Source: Rana temporaria (Eukaryota > Chordata > Amphibia > Anura > Ranidae). From it: a DNA stretch of 64,000 nt. Shown here piece by piece: positions 1-10,403 of this stretch (position 1 is its first letter; every line of letters starts with the position of its first letter). The stretch is from assembly GCF_905171775.1 (NCBI RefSeq), contig NC_053490.1:87198286-87262285 (forward strand), given 5' to 3'. A program made the translations under genes and the position numbers. The notes below the pieces were generated by a model that was not told the origin of the DNA, ran no database searches, and saw only the letters and a list, made by a program, of their open reading frames with translations.

Positions 1-620
1 GGGTGGGATAAGCACAGGGTGGGATAAGCACAGGGTGGGATGAGGACAGGGTGGGATAAGCACAGGGTGGGATGGGGACAGGGTGGGATGGGCACAGGGT
101 GGGATGGAGACAGGGTGGGATGGGGACAGGGTGGGATGGGGACAGGGTGGGATAAGCACAGGGTGGGATGAGGACAGGGTGGGATAAGCGCAGGGTGGGA
201 TGGGGACAGGGTGGGATGAGGACAGGGTGGGATGAGGACAGGGTGGGATGGGGACAGGGTGTGATAAGCACAGGGTGGGATAAGCACAGGGTGGGATAAG
301 CACAGGGGGACAGAGCATCTTTTAATTTGGGGGGACAGGGTGGGATGGGGACAGGGTGGGATGAGGACAGGGTGGGATGGGGACAGGGTGGGATGGGGAC
401 AGGGTGGGATGAGGACAGGGTGGGATGAGGACAGGGTGGGATGGGGACAGGGTGGGATGGGGACAGGGTGGGATAAGCGCAGGGTGGGATGGGGACAGGG
501 TGGGATGGGGACAGGGTGGGATAAGCACAGGGTGGGATGAGGACAGGGTGGGATAAGCGCAAGGTGGGATAAGCACAGGGTGGGATAAGCACAGGGGGAC
601 AGAGCATCTTTTAATTTGGG
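1..620. repeat. 17-bp minisatellite array (GGGTGGGATRRGSACAG)
   Basis: A 17-bp unit repeats across the whole stretch with two main variants, one reading GGGTGGGATAAGCACAG and one with GGGGACAG in place of AAGCACAG. The array is cut by a unique tail (GGGGGACAGAGCATCTTTTAATTTGGGG) at about 304-338 that occurs again at about 592-625, so the block is two array-plus-tail segments of about 290 bp. The array runs off the left edge of the window. Open frames across it on both strands are products of the repeat and not genes. Confidence 0.95.
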
Positions 621-624
621 GGAA

Positions 625-789
625 GAGGGTGGGATGGGGATATGTGCTGGGGAGTGATTTGAGAGGGAAGATGATATGTGCTAGTGGGGAAGGGGGGGGG
701 GGGAAATCGGACCCCCCCCCACACACACACTAGCACATATCATCTTCCCTCTCAAATCACTCCCCAGCACATATCCCCATACCACCCTC
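625..789. repeat. Foldback: inverted repeat with about 62-bp arms
   Basis: The left arm 625-686 and right arm 728-789 are reverse complements with one mismatch that I can see; the inner 51 bp (636-686 and 728-778) match exactly. The 41-bp centre is a G-run followed by a C-run and a short CA repeat. The left arm begins where the minisatellite ends. It could be a small foldback element or an inversion at the array edge. Confidence 0.85.
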
Positions 790-1243
790 TCCCCCCACAT
801 CACTTCATTCGTTCACCTCTTTTCTGCTCCCCCCCCTTACCTCCTGTTTACTGTGTGCACTGTGCAGCACGGCTCTCTCCTCGGCTCCTCCTCCTGGCTG
901 TGTACACATTGAGCCATGAGGGGGGAGGAGCCGAAGTGTGACTGTATTGCAGTCAGTGGAGAGAGAGGGATGGCTGCACTGTCCCGGGTGACCGCGCCAC
1001 TTTGGGGGCCCCCCCCCGCGAGCCCCCCTCCTCCCGCACAGCTGAATCCTGGAGTTCAGTGCAACTGCACGCTGCGGCTCTCCGTGCGGGAGGAGGGGGT
1101 CTCGCGGGGAGCCTGTGAATATAGCAGCAGGCAGACAGACGAGCCAGCTTGGGGGCCCCTTACTAGCTCGGGGCCCCAAGCAATTGCTTGCCTTGCCTGT
1201 CCTGTTGCGACGGGCCTGATTGCACCAGCACTGCGTAAAGACC
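790..1243. other. GC-rich stretch without a recognised gene
   Basis: The block is GC-rich with pyrimidine- and purine-biased runs (for example 1005-1110). Overlapping open frames of 110 and 146 codons occur on opposite strands. Neither shows a domain I recognise, and both are expected where GC is high. The segment near 1145-1205 (GGGGCCCC, CAATTGCTTG) resembles dispersed repeats, but I cannot place it in a family. Confidence 0.4.
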
Positions 1244-1304
1244 AATGAAGTACTCAGTCACTTACCAAAAGGTCTGATTTTTGTGAGTGACTGAGTACTT
1301 CATT
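1244..1304. repeat. Short perfect hairpin (19-bp arms)
   Basis: Arms 1244-1262 and 1286-1304 are exact reverse complements separated by 23 nt. The loop itself starts with ACCAAAA and ends TTTTTGT, so pairing may extend inward. The size suits a tiny MITE remnant or a pre-miRNA-like hairpin. There is no independent evidence of transcription. Confidence 0.7.
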
Positions 1305-1434
1305 GAGTATGCAATAAACTGGCTGACCATGCTAGGTGAACAGAGCACTGTTCAAGGTTCTAAATCTAAAATATATACATTGCCATCTTTAGTCAGCTGT
1401 CAGCCCTGCTAACTGATATGATATTATAGGTGTC

Positions 1435-1931
1435 ATTGTGAAACATTTTACCCCCCTCATTGGTGTCATTGTGCCTCATTTGGAAACCCTGTGTCCCATT
1501 ATTGCTGTTATTTTGCCTCATTATTTGTGTCATTGGGAAACATTTCACCCCCCTCATTGGTGTCATTGTGCCTCATTTGGAAACCTTGTGCTCCATCATT
1601 GCTGTTATTTGGCCTCATTATTAGTGTCATTGGGAATCATTTTACCCCCCTCATTGGTGTCATTGTGCCTCATTTGGAAACTTTGTGCCCCATCATTGCT
1701 GTTATTTGGCCTCATTATTAGTGTCATTGGAAAACATTTTACCCCCCCTCAATGGTGTCATTGTGCCTCATCATTGCTGTTATTTGGCCTCATTATTAGT
1801 GTAATTGGGAAACATTTTACCCCCCTCATTGGTGTCATTGTGCCTCATTTTGAAACCTTGTGCCCCATCATTGCTGTTATTTGGCCTCATTATTAGTGTC
1901 TTTGGGAAACATTGTGCCTCATTATTGGTGT
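1435..1931. repeat. 97-bp tandem repeat
   Basis: About five copies of a 97-bp unit start at CTCATTGGTGTCATTGTG (about 1456, 1553, 1650, 1748 and 1825). The fourth copy is shortened to about 77 bp. Each unit is itself built of degenerate pieces of the GTCATTGTGCCTCAT kind, so the array probably grew from a shorter repeat. The 152-codon frame across it is repeat-derived. Confidence 0.9.
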
Positions 1932-2040
1932 CATTGCATGTGTCAGGTAGGTGAGTGCATGTGTCAGGTAGGTCAGTGTAATGGTCAGGTAGGTGAGTGC
2001 ATGTGTCAGGTAGGTCAGTGTATGTTGCACAGTGCATTCT
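1932..2040. repeat. 21-bp tandem repeat (GTGTCAGGTAGGTGAGTGCAT)
   Basis: About four to five imperfect copies of a 21-bp unit directly follow the 97-bp array. Copies alternate GGTGAGTG and GGTCAGTG. The array lies inside what is probably one non-autonomous hAT derivative whose right end is at 2256. Confidence 0.8.
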
Positions 2041-2099
2041 GAGCACAATGCATTCCTGAACCCTGCATTCTGAGCGAATCTGGCAGAATCTTACGTTTT

Positions 2100-2256
2100 T
2101 GGTCTTTTAGGGCTCATTCAGAGAGGGATGTTCAGTCCCATCCTCTGTACAGAGCCGCTGCTGGTAGGTTTAATTCTGTGTTGGCACTTTGAAAGAAATA
2201 CGTCGGTTTTGCGCCGCTGTTTGGGCACTCGGGCTCGAAAAGGTTCGCCATCACTG
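2100..2256. mobile_element. hAT-type element, right end
   Basis: The stretch ends AAAGGTTCGCCATCACTG at 2239-2256, the reverse complement of the CAGTGATGGCGAACC-type terminus known from hAT MITEs. No matching left terminus is visible upstream. The element may include the tandem arrays from 1435, but its start cannot be fixed. Confidence 0.6.
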
Positions 2257-3072
2257 CCCTAGATCAATGATGTGATTCCAAGCTGACTTTAGATGGAAGA
2301 TTGTCTGGTTCATATATAGAACATCCATCCATTTGTTATATTTTAATTCTTCACTTATTCAAATTTATGAACCCCAAATATTCACATCATATTGTCTTGC
2401 TCGCTTAAAGTTAAAAAAACGAAGATAACCACTAATGTCTTTTAAGAAGATGAATAATCATAAACAGCAAAACTTGAATAAAAACAATACTAGCACATCC
2501 TGATCATGTTTTCTTATTTGGAGGTGACACTTAAATAATTAGCTGTTCTATAAAAAAATCATCAGAGGGAAAAGATAATCAGAATCAAATTAAATCTGAA
2601 AACTGGGACATCGTGTTTGAACAAAGCAGATGGTGCAATCTTTTCAAAATTCTGGCAAGCTGCAGCATCCCTTATAAATATCTGAATTAATCTATCTGAA
2701 AGCTTAAAAAGAGCTTTGAAGTTAAAACAAACCCGTGAAACTTGAGACAAACTTTTTCCTTAATAATACAACAAACTCTGAGTCTAAGTAAGATCAAAGC
2801 AGATGTAATATTAGGGTCAACTGCTGAAATATTTCAGTTTATTGAATGTTAGCATGGTCACTGGAAATCTGTGAAATTTAAATGCAAATGTTTCTATTAA
2901 TAAGCAAAATAGTGACCATGACAGACTCCTCGGTGGTGCCAGTTTTGGTTGTGTCATCATGAGCTTGTATTATGGCTGTAAGAAGCAATCTAGCAATGAG
3001 GTTTAACATACAGTGAGCTGCAAAGGGAGCATGCTACTTGTGTTATAGTCAAAATGACAAGGAAGACCTGTC
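2257..3072. other. AT-rich intergenic DNA, nothing recognised
   Basis: There is no repeat structure, long frame or splice-flanked exon that I can support here. It is ordinary AT-rich sequence. Confidence 0.5.
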
Positions 3073-3260
3073 TTAACCACTTAAGCCCCGGACCATTTTG
3101 CTGGTCAAAGACCGGGCTACTTTTTGCGTTTCGGCTCGCGCTGTGTCCAGTCACAATGGGAGCAGGGCTCTGGCTGCGTGCGCACACACCCTTGAGCTGA
3201 GCAGAAAAATAATGTATACAGGTATGTGATTTTGCACATAAGGGTCGCCCTGCCATAGTA
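3073..3260 (+). mobile_element. TTAA-flanked MITE, left end only
   Basis: The sequence starts TTAACCACTTAAG (3073-3085) and continues with GGACCATTTTGCTGG and TTTTTGCG, matching the left ends at 16263 and 33159. The body and right end are missing; the sequence becomes unrelated by about 3260. Confidence 0.65.
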
Positions 3261-3330
3261 CATATACGTGGGGCAATCCTAGTCGATAAATTTATTAGCC
3301 AAGTCCTTATAAATCTGCTAATGCATCTGA

Positions 3331-3599
3331 AGACTCGTACACACGACCCAGAAACTCGACGGGCGAAACACATCGTTTTGCTCGTCGAGTTCCTTGTTAG
3401 GCTGTCGAGGAACTCGACAAGCCAATTTTCTCCATTCCCGTCAAGGAAATAGAGAACATGCTCTCTTTTTGGCTCGTCAAGTTTCTCGACAGTTTCCTCG
3501 ACGAAAATGTACACACGACTGGTTTCCTCGGCAAAAAAATATCTCCCAGCAAGTTTCTTGCTGGTTTTTGCAGAGAAACTCGGTCGTGTGTACGAGGCC
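3331..3599. mobile_element. GGCC-ended MITE, family A (Harbinger-like)
   Basis: Terminal inverted repeats read (A)GACTCGTACACACGAC on the left and GTCGTGTGTACGAGGCC on the right. They are flanked by a 3-bp duplication TGA (3328-3330 and 3600-3602). The interior is a series of imperfect inverted repeats rich in CTCGAC/GTCGAG and has no coding capacity. It is the same family as 10133, 18567, 37749, 46516, 54142 and 57242. The Harbinger assignment rests on the 3-bp target duplication and GGCC ends only. Confidence 0.85.
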
Positions 3600-3611
3600 T
3601 GAGAGCGATAA

Positions 3612-3908
3612 CACCAAATTTAACACACCTGCTCCCCATTCACACCTGAGATCTTGTAACACTAACAAGTCACATGACCCAGGGAGGGAAAATGGCTAAT
3701 TGGGACAATTTGGACATTTTCACTTAGGGGTGTACTCACTTTTGTTGTCAGTGGTTTGGACATTAATTGCTGTGTGTTGAGTTTCTTTAAGGGGACAGCA
3801 AATTGACACTGTTATACAAGCTGCACACTCACTACTTTACATTGTAGCAAAGTGTCATTTCTTTGGTGTTGTCACATGAAAAGATATGAAAGTATTTACA
3901 AAAATGTG
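3612..3908 (+). mobile_element. Tc1-like transposon 3' tail
   Basis: The sequence matches, from memory of the family, the non-coding 3' part of a Tc1-like element common in fishes and frogs. Recognisable landmarks are ACACCTGCTCCCCATTCACA, the GGGTGTACTCACTTTTGTTG block near 3727, and ACATTGTAGCAAAGTGTC near 3839. No transposase reading frame remains, and the left end is absent because the family A MITE abuts it. Confidence 0.65.
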
Positions 3909-4159
3909 AGAGAGAGAGAGGGAGAGAGAAAGGGGTTGAGTCCAGGTGGTCAAATCCTTCAAAGTTTTGTCTACCTTCAAGAAGGAAGTTGATCATAGCC
4001 TCATAGTCAATGAGCATTGGAGTGTTGGCATTGGTGTCCATATGCATGATTACTATTAAACACAATAAATAATTTAAAAGTAAGGACCAGCCCCAGCCTA
4101 TTTTTTTATTTTATTTTTTATTTTTATAGAGTAGTTAAGACTCCCCTGTTCTAGAACAA

Positions 4160-4281
4160 GGCCCCCCAGCTGTTGTGGAACTACAAGTTCCATGAAGCAT
4201 TGCAAGTTGGACTGTAAAAAAGCATGACTCCCAAAGGCAAAGGTAGGATGAGACTTGTAGTTCCGCAACAGCTGGAGGGCC
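4160..4281. mobile_element. Small MITE with GGCCCTCCAGCTGTTG ends
   Basis: The inverted ends are GGCCCCCCAGCTGTTGTGGA at 4160-4179 and TTCCGCAACAGCTGGAGGGC near 4261-4280. Both continue into ACTACAAGT. TGTTCTA lies outside both ends (4148-4154 and 4299-4305), so the insertion may extend to those points with a 7-8-bp duplication, as hAT elements make. Confidence 0.7.
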
Positions 4282-4306
4282 ACAGGTTGAGCACCCATGT
4301 TCTACA

Positions 4307-4903
4307 GTGTTCTTTTTCCTCCAGTCTTGCATTTGTGTCTAATTGAATAGTACATAATGATAATGTGTACTAGATACAAGCAGTCAGTGCTCAAGTGAGT
4401 AAAAGGATACTCTTGGTTCAGAGAAACTTTGAAATATGTCTTTCCAGAAAAATGTTCTCTTTTCTTGGTGCAATTGTAATATACAGTATGCAAGCCTTTG
4501 CTGCTTCCTCCAGACTATGGATCTTTATAAAACACTGTAGAACAAGCTGAAACCACACAGGCATAATGTGACACTTTCAAAAAACCTTTGTTAAGAATTA
4601 TATAGACTGTAACCGATACAGAAGCTCTACATAGAATATTGAAGAGATCTCCCGGACAAGGGAAATCACCCATGGCTTCCCACATAGAGTAAGAAGATCT
4701 TACTAGCCATAGGAAGGAAGCACCCCCCCCCCTCCCCCCACCAAGTCTGTATCTGGTGGCTCTGAGTGTTTCTATTCACCATATGGATCCGAATGAAAGG
4801 AGGACCTGCAGTCAATGACACATGCTGGGCATTTTATGGCCATTCTGACTGGCGATCACAGCACCTGGCTGAAGTCTTTCAGCGTCTACTTCCTCCATGG
4901 AAG
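4307..4903. other. Intergenic DNA, nothing recognised
   Basis: The stretch contains a C-rich run near 4721-4740 and no repeat or gene that I can identify. Its last 8 bases form the target duplication of the hAT element that follows. Confidence 0.45.
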
Positions 4904-5432
4904 ATGTTAGGTAGGGATGAGCCGAACATACCCGCGTTCGGTTTGCACTAGAACTTTCGAACGGACCGATCGTTCGCGCAAACATTTAGAACCCCATTGA
5001 AGTCTATGGGACTCGAACGTTCGAATTCAAAAGTGCTCATTTTAAAGACCAATATTCAAGTTATTGTTGGAAAACGTCTTTGAGAACCCGGGTCTTGCCC
5101 CAGTGTCAATGGAAAAAAAAGTTTTAAAAACTGTAGTTTTTTCTGGAGCAGCGATTTTAATGATGCTTAAAGTAAAAAAAAAAATCAAAAATTCCTTTAA
5201 ATATCGTACCTGCTGGGTGTCTATAGTAGTGGCACATGTTTAGAAATGTCCTTGCACAACATGAGATTACTCTCAGAAAAAAGTAATTTAATACTGCTTG
5301 CGGCTTTAATGTAATGTTTGGTCCCTGCAATATGGCTAAAAATCATTGAAAAAAAATAGCATGAGTTTCCCCGCCACCACTCCCCCCAGGTCATTACAAG
5401 ACCCAGTGCCGATCCTGACCTCCCTGGGGCAA

Positions 5433-6540
5433 AAAACAGCACACGTGCAGTAAGAGTGACTGCGTTTATGTGCAATTAAAAAACACACGTGCACTAACAG
5501 CAACTGCGTTTATGTGCAAATAAATAGCACACGTGCAGTAACAGCTAATGCATTTATGTGCAATTAAATAGCCCACGTGCAGTAAGCGCGACTGAGTTTA
5601 TGGGCAAAAAAACAGCACACATGCAGTAAGAGCGACTGCATTTATGGGCAAAAAACAGCAAATGTGCAGTAAGAGCGACTCGGTCTCGGCTACATGTGAA
5701 TTGAGTTTGGTGGTCTCAGCCGGCTCCTGGTGGGTGTGCTATGCGAGGTAAGCCTGCGCTTAGTACGCCCACCCCCAAAAACCACCACACTTACACGCAC
5801 TCGAAATTGGGTTAACATGCACGCACTTTGACCACGCGGTCTCTAAAAAGAGAGGCGAAGGACTAACGGGGCTGGTTGAGCGGGCTAGATCCTCTCACTC
5901 CCTTATAGGGAGTCCCTCTGCCCCGTTGGGCTTCAAAGCGGAGCAGGTAGGGCGGGCTGTGTGGGAGGACCCCCTCACACACCTGCCATTGCCACCCGGA
6001 GAAAGGTGGCAGATTGCCTCTGGGGGAGGCCTGCCTACTCCCAACTCCTGAAGTCCGGCTCCTCTCTCGAGTACACGCACAAAATACACTTTAAAAAAAA
6101 AAAAAGAGCGACTGCGTTTATGGGCAAAAAAACAGCACACGTGCAGTAAGAGCGACTGCGTTTATGGGCAAAAAAACAGCACACATGCAGTAAGAGCGAC
6201 TGTGTTTATGGGCAAAAAAACAGCACACGTGAGTAAGAGCAACTGCGTTTATGTGCAATTAAATAGCCCACATGCAGTAACAGCAACTGTGTTTATGTGC
6301 AAATAAATAGCACACGTGCAATAACAGCTAATGCGTTTATGTACAATTAAATAGCACACGTGCAGTAACAGCAACTGCGTTTATGTGCAATTAAATAGCA
6401 CACGTGCAGTAACAGCAACTGCGTGTATGTGCAATTAAATAGCACACATGCACTAACAGCAACTGCGTTTATGTGCAATTAAAAAGCACACGTGCAGTAA
6501 CAGCAACTGCGTTTATGTGTAATTAAAAAGCACACATCCA
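5433..6540. repeat. 44-bp tandem array, split by an insertion
   Basis: The unit of 44 bp contains GCACACGTGCAGTAACAGC and AACTGCGTTTATGTGCAAT. Spacing between GCACACG starts (for example 6310 and 6354) is 44. Shorter variants with GGGCAAAAAAACAGC flank the insertion at 5681-6103. The array makes up about half of the host hAT element. Confidence 0.9.
5681..6103 (+). mobile_element. Poly-A retroposon of unknown origin
   Basis: The insertion ends in 13 or more adenines and is flanked by a 10-bp duplication AAGAGCGACT (5671-5680 and 6104-6113), the signature of target-primed insertion by LINE machinery. The 410-bp body is GC-rich and non-coding, with several local inverted pairs (for example CTCACTCCCTTATAGGGAGT near 5895-5914). 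I do not recognise tRNA, 5S, 7SL or snRNA sequence in it. It is a SINE or a retrocopy of a structured RNA. Confidence 0.7.
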
Positions 6541-6737
6541 CTAACACTGAGTACTATGTTTAGGTGTAAACTAAACAGCATGCAGGCAATACAACAAGTT
6601 AGAGCACAGCAGCTAGCACAATCTACTGCCTAACAAATAGGAATAGCTGATCTAGCTAAGCTATACAGTGTATAAATATATGTACAACGCTAGAATGTAT
6701 ATATATCCTCTACACACTGTAAATTTAAGTAAACTGA

Positions 6738-6777
6738 CTAGCCTGCCTGCTCTATCTATCTATCTATCTATCTATCT
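6738..6777. repeat. Short TCTA microsatellite
   Basis: About seven TCTA units lie in the right half of the hAT element. Confidence 0.8.
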
Positions 6778-7136
6778 GGTAGAAAAGACACTGTGTCTCT
6801 CTCTCTAACTGACTGACTGACTTCTTCTCTTTAACAACGCCGCAACACACTACACGCAGGCGGCCTTATATAGTGTGGGGTGTGTACTAAACCCCCTGAG
6901 CCGTAATTGGCGAAAGCCACCCTGGCTTTGGCCAATTATGGTTCTTCGTTTTTTGCGCACTGTGATTCGCCAAGCATGCAGGGTCATGGTGCATGCTTGA
7001 CCAATCATCAGCGCAAAATGCCGCAGTGAATTATGGGCCGTTGCGCGTCACTCGAAATTCGTCGAATGTACGAACAGACAATGTTCGAGTCGAACATGCG
7101 TTCGAATCGAACACAAAGCTCATCCCTAATGTTAGG

Positions 7137-7424
7137 TAACCAAATGGAAACAGCTGTAAAGGAAGTCAATGGAGAAAGAATGTAAAACCTTAGGAATGGT
7201 ATGCTTTATAAAAGAAGAAGGATCATTTTTGATGAAGGCAGGGTATTTTATTTGTGGAGTCCATATCAGTTTTACACGGCAGCACTCATTTCGTTCTGTT
7301 CATGAAGTATTTATTTTTTACAGCTTTCTTTTAACATAAATATGTGAAAAGGTATGTTAAAATTAACCATATTTTCCAAAACCACACCACCTTTTACCAT
7401 GATTACCAATCATTGTTTTTTTTT
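7137..7424. other. Intergenic DNA, nothing recognised
   Basis: No repeat structure or coding sequence can be supported between the hAT element and the next MITE. Confidence 0.4.
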
Positions 7425-7425
7425 T

Positions 7426-7680
7426 TACTGAAGAGAAATCCACTTTGCACTACAAGTGCAAACTACAAGTGCAAAGTGAAATGAGGGGAAGCTCTGCTGA
7501 TTTTATTATCCAATCATGTGCAAGCTAAAATACAGTTTTTTTTATTTTCCTTGCATGTCCCCCTCGGATCTACAGCGACTGCACTTCCAAGTGCACTTTC
7601 AGTGCAATTTCAAGTGCACTTTGCACTTGTAGTTTGCACTTGTAGTGCAAAGTGGGTTTGCCTTTCGTAAATAACCCCCA
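7426..7680. mobile_element. MITE with AAATCCACTTTGCAC ends
   Basis: Inverted ends (GAAATCCACTTTGCACTACA near 7435 and GCAAAGTGGGTTTGCC near 7647) flank a body with GGGGAAGCTCTGCTGA and TTTTCCTTGCATG. The same family occurs at 27300-28442 (split) and, more distantly, 56031-56280. It carries multiple AAGTGCA repeats and no frame. Confidence 0.75.
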
Positions 7681-7950
7681 TTGTGACACTTTGAGGTTGA
7701 TTTACTAAAACTCGAGAGTGCAAAATCTGGTGCAGCTCTGCATAGAAACCAATTAGCTTCTAACTTTAGCTTCTTCAATTAAGCTTTGACAAAAAAAAAC
7801 TGGAAGTTGTTTGATTTCTCAGGAGAGCTGCACCAGATTTTGCACTCTCAAGTTTTAGTAAGTCAACCCCAAAGTGTCACAATGGGGGTTATTTACAAAA
7901 GGTAAATCCACTTTGTACTACAAGTGCAAACTACAAGTGCAAAGTGCATT
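7611..7950. repeat. Composite palindrome, about 100-bp arms
   Basis: The sequence 7611-7708 (AAGTGCACTTTGCAC through GATTTACTAAAAC) reappears inverted at 7852-7950 with few differences. The MITE at 7692 therefore sits at the centre of a larger palindrome that includes part of the neighbouring family. The right arm carries GGTAAATCCACTTTGTACTA. Confidence 0.75.
7692..7871. mobile_element. MITE with GGTTGATTTACTAAAAC ends
   Basis: Ends GGTTGATTTACTAAAAC and GTTTTAGTAAGTCAACC are inverted. Inside, GTGCAAAATCTGGTGCAGCT and its complement form a second inverted pair around a CTTTGACAAAA centre. Copies of the family are at 32161 and 49030. Confidence 0.85.
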
Positions 7951-8970
7951 TGGAAGTTTAGTAAATCAACCCCTTTGTGTGGTACATTGTTTTGAACCAA
8001 CGGGAAACTATTCCTATAAAAGCACCCGTTGGTCGTGTTTGCCTCCAAATCCAAAAGTTCCCAGTCCTCCCTTGTACAAAATGAGCATAGCGTGGATGTC
8101 AGCTAATAGATAAGAAGGATAACATTTCAACCAGTTGAAGTCCTTCTATGACGAAACGCATAGGGCTTGGTTTCACCATTTCTCATATTGCTCCCTTTTT
8201 ATTATTTGTGATCACTTTTAAATGTTATTCTGTGGTTTTATTATAATAAAACATTTATATTTTTGACCTGCACCATTGGGGCTTTGTTTTCTTTTCTTCC
8301 CCTTATGCTATTTGGAGCCTTCCAGTTCTATTTGTCTTATCCCCCCAGGGTGTTTATCACCATCCCCCTTCATTCATTGGGGGGCAGACATCTTGGGAGA
8401 CTCGGTACACCATTCCAGGACGTTGTGCATCCACGGCCCTCTACTGAAGATCCCTGGCATTCGTTGATCCAGTCTGGGGAAGCCGAGCTGATTTTGCCCT
8501 GAGAGTTTCTATGCCTAAAAGATCTGCTGTCGCTGACAGGCAGATCCACGTCTTCTGGTAAGCGCATTCATATCTTCATTGAGTCTAAGAGAGATTGTTT
8601 GCCCATGAGGATCTACGTGGTCATTTTACCATTCATCCACAAGTTTTATTGATGGACTTTACACTGTTATGTTGGGTTGTGTTTGTTTATTTCACTTGTT
8701 CATTTACTCACCCAACATTGGTTTTTGTCACCATTATCACTGTTTCAGTACAGTGACTATTCATTCACACATTCACCCATTCATTTAAAGAAAAACTATT
8801 GTTTCCATGTTATCACTAGTGCTACATTTTTTCCATATCACTGAAATATAGGATTGTACAGCAGTCAGCCAACAGAAAATAAGAACAGAACAGCTGACAA
8901 AGAGTAGTAAAGGAGAATGGAAGGTTCTTTTATCCTATAGAATGATATTCCCCTGGTGATATTACAGCTC
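7951..8970. other. Intergenic DNA, nothing recognised
   Basis: The only motif of note is GACGAAACGCATAGGG near 8151-8166, which resembles GAAACGCGTCGG near 36489 and AAACATGCGTTGG near 44145. The copies may be decayed tails of one element type. No gene is visible. Confidence 0.4.
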
Positions 8971-8973
8971 TTA

Positions 8974-9371
8974 GGCCTCGTACACACCATCGAACATGTC
9001 CGATGAAAACGGTCCGCGAACCGTTTTCATCGGACATGTCCGCTGGGAGATTTCGGTCTGATGGCTGTACACACCATCAAACCGAAATCCCCGCGGACAG
9101 ACAGCACGGTGACGTGGCAGTGACGTTGACGGCGCCACATCACCAAACCAGGAAGTACAATACTTTTGATGCATGCAGGAGATATCTGTCCTAACCAGCG
9201 GACATGTCGGACGGACGGGTTTCCAGCCGACAAGTTTTAAAGCATGCTTTAAAACTTGTCTGCTGGAAAAACCTGTCTGCTAGGCTGTACACACGGTACA
9301 CTCGGATCAGTCCGCTGAAACTGGTCCGCGGACCAGTTTCAGCAGACATGTTCGATCGTGTGTACAGGGCC
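8974..9371. mobile_element. GGCC-ended MITE, family B
   Basis: Ends are GGCCTCGTACACACC and CGTGTGTACAGGGCC with flanks TTA (8971-8973) and TCA (9372-9374). The interior is built on ATGTCCGATGAAAACGGTCC and inverted copies of it; an inner pair TGGCTGTACACACC / GGCTGTACACACGG suggests an element within an element. Confidence 0.8.
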
Positions 9372-9374
9372 TCA

Positions 9375-10129
9375 CAGCCATAAAAATACTAAGATTGTCC
9401 TATGCCATCCATTTAAATCCCTTCAGATTGTAAACTGACAAATAAGCTTTTCATTTCAAAGAGTGGCAATGTGGCAGCAAATATCATGACCAGCTCTAAA
9501 ATGTGATACGGCAACTTGCTGGCAAATACAACCTGTTTCTCTGGGTCTTTATACTTCCCTTCATTCTTTAGTCATTGTTAAATTATTAAAATCTGCAGAT
9601 GCTCCACTTCTGTGATTGCATCTGCTACATCCTCTACATCAAAAAATAACTCCACTTTTTTAGTGTGGGCATGTTTGTCTTATATACATGTTCCTGTTAC
9701 TTTTTTGGTAAAAAAAAAGTGTATTTTTATTACAAGGACAGTATCACTAAAAGCCTTCTTAAAAGCCTTATTAGACCATAATGAAATCGTTTAATATCAT
9801 AGGCAGAACAGAATTCGTCCTGTTTCCAAATTAGGATGAGATATTATTGATGAAGTTTCCATCTGAATGTCTGAAAGTTTCATACAGTATTATACAAAAT
9901 TTAAATTGCAGGAAGGTCTGAAATAAGCAGATAACTGTGTTTCAGCTAAAATATTGGTGAAACAGCAATTTATAAACAGTAGGAAAAATATAAAAGGGTG
10001 GGAATAATGTTGTACCTACCTACTACCCCATGAGAAGCAAGTAGGTGGTCCCCATTTTCCAGGCGAATTGGATATAGGAATCCATCTAACCCCTAACCAG
10101 TACACTGTATGTGTGGGTAAATGAAACTC
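9375..10129. other. AT-rich intergenic DNA, nothing recognised
   Basis: No repeat ends or exon-like sequence can be supported here. Confidence 0.45.
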
Positions 10130-10132
10130 TAA

Positions 10133-10400
10133 GGCCTCGTACACACAACCAGTTTCTCGGCAAAAAACAGCAAGAAACTTGCTGGTATTTTTTTTTTGCC
10201 AAGGAAACCGGTCGTGTGTACACTTTTCGACGAGGAAACTGTCGAGGATCTCGTCGAGCCAAAAAGAGAGCATGTCTTCTTTTTCCTCTACGGGAATGGG
10301 GAAATTTGGCTCGCCGAGATCCTCGACAGCCTAACAAGGAACTCGACGACCAAAACGATGTGTTTCGCCCGTCGAGTTTCTCGGTCGTGTGTACGAGGCC
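10133..10400. mobile_element. GGCC-ended MITE, family A
   Basis: Ends GGCCTCGTACACACAACC and GGTCGTGTGTACGAGGCC are inverted, and the flanks are a perfect TAA duplication (10130-10132 and 10401-10403). It is inverted in internal order relative to 3331. The overlapping 100-codon frames on both strands follow from the palindromic interior. Confidence 0.9.
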
Positions 10401-10403
10401 TAA

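Larger units (their letters stand above)
4912..7128. mobile_element. Complete non-autonomous hAT element
   Basis: The element begins TAGGGATGAGC and ends GCTCATCCCTA, flanked by a perfect 8-bp duplication ATGTTAGG (4904-4911 and 7129-7136). The left end carries TTCGAACG-type motifs and the right end TTCGAGTCGAACA-type motifs. It has no transposase, so it would need one in trans. Its interior holds a 44-bp array and an inserted retroposon. Relatives at 15980 and 33008 share the first 250 bp or so. Target size and terminus support the hAT superfamily. Confidence 0.9.

Noticed and set aside
1438..1896. 152-codon frame on the plus strand
   Set aside because: The 97-bp tandem array creates it; a parallel frame with the same peptides exists in another phase.
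5681..6103. Identification as a U-snRNA, 7SL, 7SK, Y RNA or tRNA-derived SINE
   Set aside because: Comparison from memory with these RNAs showed no convincing match, so the insertion is left unnamed.
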